A stretch of 64,000 nucleotides of DNA from assembly GCF_001748145.1 (NCBI RefSeq), contig NZ_BCQA01000001.1, positions 4,800,501 to 4,864,500 of the forward strand, written 5' to 3'. This stretch comes from Bosea sp. BIWAKO-01. GTDB taxonomy: Bacteria > Pseudomonadota > Alphaproteobacteria > Rhizobiales > Beijerinckiaceae. The notes under the pieces are model-generated. The model had not been told where the DNA came from. It ran no database searches and saw only the letters and a program-made list of their open reading frames with translations. A program made the translations under genes and the position numbers. The stretch's first letter is position 1. Every line of letters begins with the position of its first letter. Shown in pieces: positions 1-7,493 of the stretch.

Positions 1-1302
1 GGTGACGATCACGTCATGGGCGGCGCCGGCAATGACCGGGTCTACGGCGAGGACGGCGACGACATCCTCGATGGCGGCGACGGCGACGACTGGATCGATG
101 CCGGCGAGGGCGACAACACCATCACGACTGGCGACGGCAACAACAGCGCCCGCGCCGGCAATGGCAACAACCTGGTCCTCTGCGGTGCCGGCACGGACCT
201 CGTCCAGTTCGGCGCTGGCCATAACACGGCCCAGCTCGGCGCCGGCGACGATGTTGCGGCCGGCGGCGGCGACGACGACCGGCTCTTCGGCGAGGATGGC
301 AACGACACGCTCTCCGGCGATGCCGGCGACGATGTGCTCGATGGCGGCTCCGGCGACGATCATCTCACTGGTGGCAGCGGTGACGACCAGATCCAGGGCG
401 GGACTGGCGACGACATCGTCTTTGGCGGCGACGGGCGCGACCGGATCGCGGGCGATGCGAATGACGACATCGTCTTCGCCGGCGCCGGCGACGATCGGGC
501 CGAGGGCGACGCCGGCAATGACCGGCTCTTCGGCGAGGCCGGCGACGACCGCCTCGAGGGCGACGAGGGTAACGATATCATCGACGGCGGCGCTGGCAAT
601 GACAGCCTGTTCGGCGATGACGGTAACGACGCGATCCAGGGTGGTGTCGGAGCAGACCGGATTGAGGGCGGCAGCGGCGCGGATACGCTGGATGGCGGCG
701 CGAATGCGGACAACGTTGTAGCCGGCGTCGGCGACGACGTGATCATCGGCACGGTCGATGCCGCGGCCGATTGCTATGATGGCGGCATCGGCTCTGACAC
801 GCTGGATTACTCCCAGGCGACGCAGAGCATCGACATCAACCTCGTCGAGGGCAAGGCGGTCAGCGTCGAGATCGGCGAGGACAGCCTCTCCAGCATCGAG
901 GCGGTGATCGGCGGCAGCGGCGACGACCACTTCACCATCGGCGCTGATGCGGTGACGCTGAGCGGCGGTGCCGGCGACGACACTTTCAGCTTCGACGTGC
1001 CCTATGATGCGGCTGACCGCGACCTGATCCACCAGATCCTCGATCTCGAGGCCGGCGACCGCATCGTCGTCAGCCAGTACCAGATCCGCACGGATGACGC
1101 TCCCGCCAATGCCGGGGACGAGGCCGATCCGTTCGCCAGCGCCTATGGCGACGAGGCCGGCACCGCCAGCCAGCCCTTCCGCTTCCGCATCGAGAAGATC
1201 GGTGACAACGACTACACCTTTGTCGACGTCTATCTCGAGCAGACTGACGAGAAGGACTACTCGATCGAGATCCAGGGCAGCCACAGGCTTTACTATTACT
1301 GA
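1..1302 (+). CDS. RTX (hemolysin-type calcium-binding repeat) protein, 5' end outside window
   Basis: The frame is open from base 1, so the gene starts upstream and only the last 433 codons are seen. About the first 250 residues are tandem nonapeptides of the GGxGxDxLx type, for example GGAGNDRVYGEDGDD, which in this family bind Ca2+ and fold as a parallel beta-roll after secretion. The last 180 residues are not repetitive and end in an aromatic tail, IQGSHRLYYY, of the kind that carries a type I secretion signal. An hlyD stump follows after 57 bp, so this was probably a type I secretion locus. The repeats give no clue to catalytic activity; adhesin, protease or lipase domains would lie upstream of the window. 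Confidence 0.9.
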   Translation, partial: GDDHVMGGAGNDRVYGEDGDDILDGGDGDDWIDAGEGDNTITTGDGNNSARAGNGNNLVLCGAGTDLVQFGAGHNTAQLGAGDDVAAGGGDDDRLFGEDGNDTLSGDAGDDVLDGGSGDDHLTGGSGDDQIQGGTGDDIVFGGDGRDRIAGDANDDIVFAGAGDDRAEGDAGNDRLFGEAGDDRLEGDEGNDIIDGGAGNDSLFGDDGNDAIQGGVGADRIEGGSGADTLDGGANADNVVAGVGDDVIIGTVDAAADCYDGGIGSDTLDYSQATQSIDINLVEGKAVSVEIGEDSLSSIEAVIGGSGDDHFTIGADAVTLSGGAGDDTFSFDVPYDAADRDLIHQILDLEAGDRIVVSQYQIRTDDAPANAGDEADPFASAYGDEAGTASQPFRFRIEKIGDNDYTFVDVYLEQTDEKDYSIEIQGSHRLYYY

Positions 1303-1359
1303 CCTCGGTGCGGGGCAGCTTGGCCTCGCATCCCGGGCCGGCCGACGGGAGAGACGACC

Positions 1360-1887
1360 ATGACCAGGCGCAATGTCGAATCGCAGGCGGGCGGGGATGC
1401 CAGAGGGGAGCGCAAACCGAATTTCGGCCTCGGCCGGCATATGCTGGCCGGCACGGCGCTCGCCCTGCTCTTGGTCGTCGGCTGCGGCGGCTGGGCCGCC
1501 AGCGCCAATCTCAACGGCGCCGTGATCGCGCAGGGCTCGATCAAGGTCGACCAGAACCTCAAGGAGGTGCAGCACCGCGACGGCGGCGTCGTCCAGGCGA
1601 TCGCGGTGCGCCAGGGCGACCGGGTCGAGGCCGGCCAGACCCTGTTCTGGCTCGACGATGTCCAGACCAAGGCCGAGCTCTCGATCATTCGCTCGCAGCT
1701 CGGCGAGAACCTCGGCCGCAAGGCCCGCCTGATCGCCGAGCGCGACACTCTCGCCGCGATCACCTTCCCGGCCGAGTTCGCCAGATACTCCGAAGACGCC
1801 GCCCAGACGCCCTGGCCGCCGCCAGTGAGGCGAAGCCAATTGGCTGCACGCAGGTCACCGAGATCAAGGCGACGCCGGGCGTCGTGA
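1360..1887 (+). pseudogene. HlyD-family type I secretion membrane fusion protein, truncated after about 145 residues
   Basis: Residues 1-145 look like a normal HlyD/PrtE start: a basic cytoplasmic head, one membrane segment (about residues 27-47), then the lipoyl-like strand with NLKEVQHRDGGVVQAI and VRQGDRVEAGQTLFWLDD. Family members are about 430-450 residues. Here similarity stops near base 1800 and the frame runs only to a stop at 1885-1887 through unrelated Arg/Pro-rich sequence. The long coiled coil and the C-terminal beta-barrel are gone, so the product could not bridge to an outer-membrane channel. It sits just after the RTX gene, its likely secreted partner. Confidence 0.8.
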
Positions 1888-2042
1888 TTGCGGCGTCGCT
1901 GCCGCCCGGCTTCGACCTGACGACGCTCTACACCGCCGGGATCGTCGCGTCGTCTGAGAAGCGCGACGCAGCGTCGTCGCTGCTCGGCCTTCTGACTTCC
2001 GACCGTCATGGGCCGTTGCGCGCGCAATGCGGTTTCGTTTGA
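1806..2042 (+). pseudogene. C-terminal fragment of a ModA-like (molybdate-type) substrate-binding protein
   Basis: In a different frame from the hlyD stump, 78 codons read as the end of a periplasmic solute-binding protein. The stretch SEAKPIGCTQVTEI, then TPGVVIAASLPPGF, TTLYTAGIV and a short final helix with LLGLLTSDRHG fit the last lobe of ModA-like proteins, and the frame ends at a TGA (2040-2042). There is no start or signal peptide, so this is a 3' remnant joined to hlyD by a deletion near base 1800. The assignment rests on motif memory only. Confidence 0.6.
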
Positions 2043-2056
2043 ACGGGGCCAAGTCA

Positions 2057-2704
2057 CTATTCCGCTTTTGTTGCGTAAATCTTACGCAAGCGAGTGATGA
2101 ATTCTATATCTATTTCAGATCGCCTTACAAAACAGGTTAGATCTTCTGCTTCCGAAATAGGCTTAAAGAACGATTCTATGATGTGGTATTGAGGGCGGCT
2201 TCTGTAATCGTGGACCAAAAGCACAGAATCTGTTCTAATAATAAGTGCAATTGAGCAGCAACATGCAACACGAAAGCGCCCATCAACGAAGAAAGTATCT
2301 ATAGATTCACCAGAGGTCGCTAATGGTTCGGTATGGTAGCGTGCGTAAATTTCGGGCGTGCCAAGCTCGGCGGGATAACCCCATTCCTTCGTTGGGCCAA
2401 TATCCGCCTGGATCAGATGCACGCGGTCTTCTTCCAGCGGTATTGTGGCGCGAACCTTCTGAATCCATGTCGGTTCTGACTCTACGGCGTAAACTTTCCC
2501 CGACGCGAGCCGGCTAGCCAGGACAGTGCTGCCACCCATCCCGAATTCGAAGTAATGCCGCGTCATGCGAAGCACGGAAGTCAGAAGAGCGACCTCTGCA
2601 GGCGACATGCGTGGCGTCACAGGATATGGATTGGGACCGCCGTAGATCGTGTTGACGATGACGCGCTTGATGAGATCGAGATATCGGTCTTGCGGTTTCG
2701 TCAT
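2057..2704 (-). CDS. Class I SAM-dependent methyltransferase-like protein
   Basis: 215 residues. The region YFEFGMGGSTVLASRL matches the glycine-rich SAM-binding loop, VYAVESEP is the acidic second motif, and FVDGRFRVAC followed by LLVHDY is the later strand pattern of Methyltransf_24/FkbM-like enzymes that often modify surface glycans. Function beyond that fold is not known. Base composition is visibly more AT-rich than the flanking RTX and IS DNA, which suggests separate acquisition. The stop lies 15 bp from the end of the ModA-like fragment on the other strand. No good ribosome site is seen before the ATG at 2704. Confidence 0.65.
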   Translation of the reverse strand: MTKPQDRYLDLIKRVIVNTIYGGPNPYPVTPRMSPAEVALLTSVLRMTRHYFEFGMGGSTVLASRLASGKVYAVESEPTWIQKVRATIPLEEDRVHLIQADIGPTKEWGYPAELGTPEIYARYHTEPLATSGESIDTFFVDGRFRVACCCSIALIIRTDSVLLVHDYRSRPQYHIIESFFKPISEAEDLTCFVRRSEIDIEFITRLRKIYATKAE

Positions 2705-3096
2705 TGCGTTAACCCGCTGCCGCTAGGAGGCCGCCTGCTAAGTGACTGACATATATTTGGTCCTCAGGTGCTGCCATGCCAGTTCGACGGCATCCTCCTT
2801 CACTGGAAACACACGGTGTCCAGTGCGTCACAGGGCGGCAGGACCTCAACGGTGTCAAACGGCCCTTTAATTGCGGATGATTGTCAATGCGGTTTGGCAA
2901 TGCCGCCGCCGGGGTCATGGTCCTTTCCGAGGTCAGATGCCTCATGATGCTGTTCGGGTCGGGCGCCTCAACGTACGCAACGACGTTCAAATGACGTCAG
3001 CCGTTTGACCTAGGTCGCCGCAACCACCGTCTCGGCAGGAACATCACGATCCGCTTTCGGCAGACCGCAATAGGACGTCACTCAAGTGTAGGTAGA
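2705..3096. other. Gene-free stretch between the methyltransferase and the IS110 remnant
   Basis: No convincing gene. On the minus strand a short open stretch ending near 2741 reads RVFPVKEDAVELAWQHLRTK before a stop and looks like the tail of a lost gene, but it has no start. Confidence 0.4.
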
Positions 3097-3510
3097 TCAG
3101 GCCATCTTCTCATTCCCCCATTCGAAGGTGGTGCCGTCGACCCAGATGCAGTGAAGCAGCACGGCGATCTTGCGGGCGACTACGACCTTTGCCTTTTTCA
3201 GGCCGATCCGTTTTGAGAGACGCGTGCCCCAAGCCTTCAGCGCCGACCATTTCTGTGTTCGGTGCATAAGCACACTGGCCGCTTCGTAGAGGTAAGCCCG
3301 CAGTAGGCTATCTCCCCAGCGCGACACACGACCGTTGACGTCGGTCTCACCGGATTGCTTTCGTCGCGGTGTCAGGCCGAGATAGGCGTCGACATCATTG
3401 GCGGAGCGGAAGCGCGAGGGGGCATCAATGGTGTGGCGGAATGTCAGAGCGGTGACGACACCGTCACCAGGGACTGTCATCAACCGGCGAGCCCGGCGGC
3501 GGGGCCAGGC
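3097..3510 (-). mobile_element. IS110/IS116/IS902-family transposase remnant (C-terminal domain only)
   Basis: About 135 codons encode the Transposase_20 half of an IS110-type enzyme: [17 protein letters not shown], then [35 protein letters not shown] and a basic end with [19 protein letters not shown]. The N-terminal DEDD catalytic domain is missing; upstream of about 3510 the frame runs into sequence without protein character. An intact transposase is about 320-400 residues, so this copy cannot move by itself. IS110 elements lack obvious terminal inverted repeats, so the element ends could not be placed. Confidence 0.75.
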
Positions 3511-3638
3511 GCTGATCAGCGCAGCAACCGAATGGTTTCGCTGAGCGGATGCATGTGATGAGGTGCGCCAAAAATCCGGCCTTCCACCTGGCAGGATCTG
3601 CCCATACTGACGCGGGCGGGTTGTATAGGGGGCGTTAC

Positions 3639-3872
3639 ATGGACGAAAGGCGAGTTGCGGCAGCGGTCGAAGCTGCCGCCCGGGCGCTGCATGAAACAGT
3701 GCGCGATCGTCATCAGTTTCAATGGGAGAAGATGACCGAAACTTGGCGACAGAACCTTCGGACCTCGCCCCCTCCATCGCCAAGCATTGCGATCAGACCG
3801 TACGGACGCCGTGCAGGCTCCACCACTCACCAAGGTCGACGCATTTTCGCGCTGTTGGTCTCGGGGAAGTAG
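3639..3872 (+). pseudogene. Small unidentified open frame, probably a gene start cut by a frameshift
   Basis: An ATG at 3639 follows a good ribosome site (AGGGGG, 7 bases upstream) and opens a charged helical stretch, [20 protein letters not shown], then [15 protein letters not shown]. After about 40 codons the sequence becomes Pro/Ser/Arg-rich with no protein character. I do not recognise it. It overlaps no other likely gene and may be the 5' end of a lost gene. Confidence 0.25.
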
Positions 3873-4021
3873 GCTCGGAGGGGCCACCGACCAAAGTCCG
3901 CGTTGCGGCGGGCTGTTGATCTCGTTGATCGCATCCCAGCAAAGGTGCGGCGCTCCGAGAGGCTGTTTCGCCACCGACACCGGCTGAAACGGACTTGGCT
4001 TCACGATCGGCGGTCGGGCGG

Positions 4022-4588
4022 TCAGGCGGAAAGGTGGCTGATCAGGATCGACGCGCCCAGGCCGATCAGCGCGAGACCGCCGACCACTTCGGCCTACCGC
4101 CCGAATTGCGCCCCAATGAAGCGGCCGGCAAGCATGCCGCTAGTTGGCATCAGGAACGTCGCTGCGCCGATTGCGAGCGCGATGACCAATATGTTGACGT
4201 CAAGGAAAGCAAGCGAGACGCCCACCGCCATCGCATCGATGCTCGTGCCGATCGCAGTAGCCAGCAAAACCGTCAGCGATCCACGCCCTACAGAATGGTG
4301 CGCCGCCTCGCTCGGCCGCTGAAGCGCATGGTAGACCATTCGGCCACCGACCACGCCGAGTAACGCGAAGGCGATCCAGTGGTCGACGGCCGCAACAAAT
4401 TGGCTGGCGGCGATGCCTGCGGTCCACCCGACGAGCGGCGTGATGGTTTCGATGATGCCGAAGACGGCTCCGGTCTGGACCGCCTCCATCAGGCGTGGGC
4501 GCCGCTGACCGGCATCACGCCCGATCGATGCAAGGAGCGCGTCGACAGAGATGCCGAAGGCAAGCACCTTGATGGATAACGGTGACAT
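4022..4588 (-). pseudogene. mntP: MntP-type manganese efflux pump with an in-frame amber stop at codon 165
   Basis: The start, MSPLSIKVLAFGISVDALLA, and the second-half repeat GTSIDAMAVGVSLAFL are the paired Asp-containing membrane motifs of MntP (DUF204), a Mn2+ exporter with six membrane helices. Translation stops at TAG (4094-4096) after FIGAQFGR. The same frame then continues with AEVVGGLALIGLGASILISH and ends at a TGA (4022-4024), which is exactly the missing sixth helix. So one nonsense codon separates this from a full-length gene of about 188 codons. A truncated 164-residue product lacking the last helix could still be made. A Mn2+ riboswitch precedes it. Confidence 0.85.
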
Positions 4589-4619
4589 GATGGTACTCGG
4601 CCGGACGCTGAGCGGGTGA

Positions 4620-4750
4620 TCGACGCACCTTGCCCGTCAGGTGCATTCACCACGGTCTCGCTGCGCCGGTAGACCGACTGACCGGACCACGCGAAATCTC
4701 CGCGAGCCTGTTGATGCGAATCCCGCCCCAAGGCGGTAGCTACTCCCCGA
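4620..4750 (-). promoter_or_regulatory. yybP-ykoY (Mn2+-sensing) riboswitch in the mntP leader
   Basis: On the minus strand the leader starts with GGGGAGUAGCU (4738-4748), carries AUCAACAGGCUCG in the middle and has AGCGAGACC at 4654-4662. These are the conserved sequences at the junctions of the yybP-ykoY aptamer, which binds Mn2+ and switches on mntP-type exporters. The aptamer ends about 35 bases before the mntP ATG, leaving room for an expression platform. Placement upstream of an MntP-type gene supports the call. A covariance-model search would settle the exact ends. Confidence 0.75.
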
Positions 4751-4864
4751 TAATGCGCGACTTAGGGCGGCGGGAGAAAAAAGTCAAACATATCCAATTG
4801 CTTAGATGCATCTGACAATGATTTGCAGGTATCGGGAAGAGGAGGCCTGTGCCCGTCTCATAGA

Positions 4865-5368
4865 TTAATGGGGCCTGTTCACATTGAACTGAACAGCCGC
4901 GAAAATGCGATCAAGCTCGCTGGTAAACGCGTCATCAAAATCGCCAGCGTTGAGACCCTCACGAAGCTCGACCATCGATAGCAAGGTCTCCCTGACCTGT
5001 TGGCAGTGAGCGCGAAGTTGGGCGATGTTGGCATGTGCCTCTTCGGCCGTATTGGCGCCGGACGCCGAGACGTAACCAAGGAGCACCATCACCGTTGCCT
5101 CCAACGCGGTAATGGTCCCGAAGAGGCTCCACTGTTCTTTCGGGCCAGGGGCGCAACGCGTCGTCGCGTGAGAACCACCCGTAGCGGCCTGAATTGATGG
5201 ACAGGGTACGGACCCGTAAGAACAGAATACGCAGCAATCACCTTCCAGCGGCCTGAGGAGCGCGCCGCATCCTTTGCACTCGTAAAAGTGCTGGCAAGCG
5301 TCGGTGGGCATCGTTTCCGCCGCAGCATGAGCACAGTGCGGGCACGTGATTGTCGATTGAAGCTGCAT
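4865..5368 (-). CDS. GDCCVxC-domain protein fused to an unrelated C-terminal half
   Basis: Residues 1-58 are the small cysteine-rich family found beside mercury genes: CPHC at 9-12, then CKGCG at 31-35, then GDCCVFCSYGSVPCP around 44-58. Family members normally end soon after this motif, at about 70 residues. Here the frame continues to 167 residues with a helical segment (VMVLLGYVSASGANTAEEA, then a charged tail) that does not belong to the family, so a stop was lost or two genes were joined. It starts 5 bp after the merT stop on the same strand and is very likely co-transcribed from the MerR-controlled promoter. Its biochemical role is unknown; metal or mercury handling is inferred from context. 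Confidence 0.7.
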   Translation of the reverse strand: MQLQSTITCPHCAHAAAETMPTDACQHFYECKGCGALLRPLEGDCCVFCSYGSVPCPSIQAATGGSHATTRCAPGPKEQWSLFGTITALEATVMVLLGYVSASGANTAEEAHANIAQLRAHCQQVRETLLSMVELREGLNAGDFDDAFTSELDRIFAAVQFNVNRPH

Positions 5369-5373
5369 CTACA

Positions 5374-5805
5374 CTATCGCGTCAGTTTGAGGAGGATCGG
5401 TTCGACATAGGCGCCCCACACGAAAGCCAGCCCGACGACAACCGAGCCGAGGCCGAGCAGGATCGTGGTCCGTGCTGATCCGGCGGCCGCGAGGCAAGCG
5501 CCACCACGGTCGCAAACGGGTCTGCGCCTCCGCCAGAAGAAGTCCCCCCAGGCCAAGGCCAACATGATTGTTGCTCCACCGAGCAGCGGGAGGCGCATGT
5601 CAGCAAGAAATGCCAAACCGCTGAAGACCGCCCCAGTGACGCCGAGCCCAGCGAGGGCCATTGGCAAGACACAACACGAGGACGCGGCAAGTGCGCCAAA
5701 GCCAAACACGGCACCAACACTTGCGAAGAGCCTTGCGGACGGAGCCGAAAGCGGCTCCGGCGTGGCTGAGGCTTCGAGTTTCGTGCTGGTCAAGGGGGGC
5801 TCCAT
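5374..5805 (-). CDS. merT: Mercuric transport protein MerT-like
   Basis: 143 residues. The first membrane helix carries the vicinal pair in LAASSCCVLPMALAGLG (Cys44-Cys45), the site that takes Hg2+ in MerT. Two more hydrophobic segments follow at about residues 55-90 and 111-135, with a second cysteine pair (Cys98, Cys104) in the loop between them, as in MerT. The protein moves Hg2+ from the periplasm into the cell for MerA. An extra N-terminal arm of about 25 residues is Ser/Pro-rich. The gene reads away from a MerR-type promoter (5819-5849) and is followed by the GDCCVxC gene. No merA or merP is seen in the window, so the resistance pathway looks incomplete here. Confidence 0.85.
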   Translation of the reverse strand: MEPPLTSTKLEASATPEPLSAPSARLFASVGAVFGFGALAASSCCVLPMALAGLGVTGAVFSGLAFLADMRLPLLGGATIMLALAWGDFFWRRRRPVCDRGGACLAAAGSARTTILLGLGSVVVGLAFVWGAYVEPILLKLTR

Positions 5806-5818
5806 CGCGATCCTTGGT

Positions 5819-5849
5819 ACCCTGCCCTCCGTAGCTACTACGGGATCAA
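5819..5849 (-). promoter_or_regulatory. MerR-type promoter/operator for merT
   Basis: On the minus strand: -35 TTGATC (5844-5849), a 19-bp spacer and -10 CAGGGT (5819-5824). The spacer contains the perfect dyad CCGTAG-N3-CTACGG (5829-5843). A 19-bp spacer with a central dyad is the hallmark of MerR-controlled promoters, which MerR-Hg untwists to activate. The layout closely resembles the Tn21 merT promoter as I remember it. Confidence 0.85.
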
Positions 5850-5856
5850 GCGAAAA

Positions 5857-5965
5857 ATGCCCGCGGAAAGACGAGGCATCATTGCTTCCCCGCTAGCCGA
5901 AGCGAGCGTGAATCTCGAAACGATCCGCTACTACGAAAACAGTCGGTTCATGCCTGCGGCCACGC
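5857..5965 (+). pseudogene. 5' fragment of a second merR copy
   Basis: An ATG at 5857, just downstream of the merT operator, opens a frame containing EASVNLETIRYYENSRFMP. This is nearly the same as residues 17-34 of the full MerR at 6539. After about 35 codons the homology ends, so only part of the DNA-binding domain is left. The bases before it (operator, then AAGCGAAAAATGCCC) also match the region before the full copy, so a segment of about 130 bp is present twice. Confidence 0.7.
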
Positions 5966-6040
5966 AAGCGCGGCTGGAACCGCGCCTAATGAACACATCG
6001 CTCAAGGAGTGGTTCCACGGCGTGCCTGGTATTGGCTCCA

Positions 6041-6307
6041 TTAAGATCTTTTTTGCGTGCGATCAGCGGCGACCTTGGGACGCGGGCCCGAAACGATCTC
6101 ATAGAACCGCCGAACGGCCAGCGACGCCAGATCGACCTTCGGATCCGCCGACCACAACGCGATGGTAATGCGCGCAAGGCGCTGGCGTTCGGCCGGTGCG
6201 TCCTTCGGGGCGATCTCGGGCGCGATCTCTTTCCATGCCTCCTCGAAGGCCGCGGCGATCCGGACAAGTTCTTCTGGCGTCGTGACGATCGATCGGAACG
6301 GCATCAT
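6041..6307 (-). CDS. Small conserved-looking hypothetical protein (88 aa)
   Basis: The start is placed at the ATG 6305-6307 because it follows AGGGGAA on the minus strand; the longer upstream frame has no protein character. The product, beginning MMPFRSIVTTPEELVRIAAA, is an acidic-then-basic helical protein with WKEIAPEIAPKD and ITIALWSADPKVD; it has no membrane segment, signal peptide or metal motif. I do not recognise a family. It lies between the two merR copies, downstream of the second operator, and might be transcribed from it. Confidence 0.5.
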   Translation of the reverse strand: MMPFRSIVTTPEELVRIAAAFEEAWKEIAPEIAPKDAPAERQRLARITIALWSADPKVDLASLAVRRFYEIVSGPRPKVAADRTQKRS

Positions 6308-6500
6308 TTCCCCTTTTGCCGGGTCGGAGCCTGGCCCAGCGAGAGTCGGTCTTTGGCAAGTCGCGGTACGAGCACGTGAAAAGGACCACTTCCGGCGCCA
6401 GTGCCTGCCAGAAGTCGCGCAGACGGCGTCGGAGCGAGCTCCGATGTGGCTGTGTCGGGTTCGATACTGACCGAGGTGGTGCTCTATCGCGATCCATGGC

Positions 6501-6531
6501 ACGCTGCCACCCGTAGCTACTACGGGATCAA
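6501..6531 (-). promoter_or_regulatory. Second copy of the MerR-type operator/promoter
   Basis: The dyad CCGTAG-N3-CTACGG recurs at 6511-6525 with TTGATC (6526-6531) and CAGCGT (6501-6506) on the minus strand, again with a 19-bp spacer. The -10 is weaker than in the first copy. It lies 14 bp before the intact merR start, so it can serve for autoregulation. Minus-strand output would run toward the 88-aa gene. Confidence 0.7.
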
Positions 6532-6538
6532 GCGAAAA

Positions 6539-6946
6539 ATGCCCACGAGGATGCGAGGCATCACCGCCGGCCAGCTAGCCAAAGCCGCGAGCGTGAATCT
6601 CGAGACGATCCGCTACTACGAAAACATTGGGCTCATGCCTGAGCCGCCCCGTACACGAGGCGGTCATCGTTCCTATGATGAAGCCCATACCAGACGGCTT
6701 GCCTTCATTCGGCGGGCGCGCGAACTGGGCTTCACCATCGAGGATGTTCGGGCCCTGTTGGCCTTGACCAACCCGGAACACACCGCTTGCGCGCAGGTGA
6801 AGGAAATCGCGCTCAAGCACTTGATGCAGGTGCGTAGCAAGATCGCCGACCTCGCCAGGCTTGAGACTATTCTCGACGCGACGATCTCACGTTGCACGAG
6901 CGAGCCAACGGCGCATTGCCCGGTGCTCGATATGCTTGAACCCTAG
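6539..6946 (+). CDS. merR: Mercury-responsive transcriptional regulator MerR
   Basis: 135 residues from the ATG at 6539 (ATG 6551 is also possible). The winged-helix part has ITAGQLAKAASVNLETIRYY and GGHRSYDEAHTRRLAFIRRA. A long dimer helix follows, and the three Hg-binding cysteines are in place: Cys84 (HTACAQ), Cys119 (SRCTSE) and Cys127 (AHCPVL). This spacing is that of true mercury MerR proteins, not of Cu, Zn or redox relatives. It should control the merT promoter at 5819-5849 and its own operator at 6511-6525. The intact gene is separated from merT by about 0.7 kb, unlike the usual back-to-back arrangement, because of the duplication described above. Confidence 0.9.
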   Translation: MPTRMRGITAGQLAKAASVNLETIRYYENIGLMPEPPRTRGGHRSYDEAHTRRLAFIRRARELGFTIEDVRALLALTNPEHTACAQVKEIALKHLMQVRSKIADLARLETILDATISRCTSEPTAHCPVLDMLEP

Positions 6947-7244
6947 CGAAGATACAGCTTGTGCCTTCTGTGTGCGCGCAGGACACGAGACTTCGGAAAA
7001 TCAGGCGCCGGCCGGGTTGGCCTCGACCTTGATAGCGCAACGGCATCTGGTGCTGCGCTACGCGAAAGGTTCTCCGCCGACGCTTGAGGCCCCACCTGAC
7101 CGAAACGCCAGAAGCGAGTGTACCACCGCAAAGGCACCGGCCGACTGGGAGGCCGACCGGCGGATTACGCCACGCGGCTCAACCTTTCCTGAGCCGACAG
7201 CGCAACCGGTGAGAGGAGCGCAACCCTACGGTTGCAGGGAGCGC

Positions 7245-7493
7245 TCATCTGCTTGAGGCACTGGGCTGGCCACTGAAGTCAGCTTGCGACGCAAGGACCA
7301 CCTCCAGACGACTGCGCACGTTCAGCTTGGTCATCAGAGTGGTCATGTAGCCCTTGACGGTCTTGGCGCTGAGCGACAGTTCGTCGGCGATCTCGCTGTT
7401 CCGCTTCCCGCGCAGTAGCAGTCTGACGATCTGCTCCTCCCGGACGCTGAGCCGGTTACCGAGCGGCCCCGGCCGATGGGAAGCGCTGCTCAT
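7245..7493 (-). pseudogene. LuxR/NarL-type helix-turn-helix domain without a receiver domain
   Basis: 82 residues from the ATG at 7491-7493, or longer with no protein-like sequence upstream. The stretch NRLSVREEQIVRLLLRGKRN, then EIADELSLSAKTVKGYMTTL and NVRSRLEVVLASQ is a complete GerE-type DNA-binding domain. Response regulators of this type have about 120 more residues of receiver in front; that part is absent here. A receiver lacking this domain lies at 14028-14511 on the same strand. The ATG overlaps the TGA of the upstream secreted-protein gene (ATGA), so translation by coupling is possible, but I treat it as a gene half. Confidence 0.6.

Noticed and set aside
1..720. Regular repeats at the window start, considered as CRISPR or satellite DNA
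   Set aside because: The period is 27 bases and the frame encodes RTX nonapeptides; there are no unique spacers.
3516..4004. 162-codon minus-strand frame upstream of the IS110 remnant, considered as the transposase N-terminus
   Set aside because: It has no DEDD motif or other IS110 features and is in the wrong phase with the C-terminal part.
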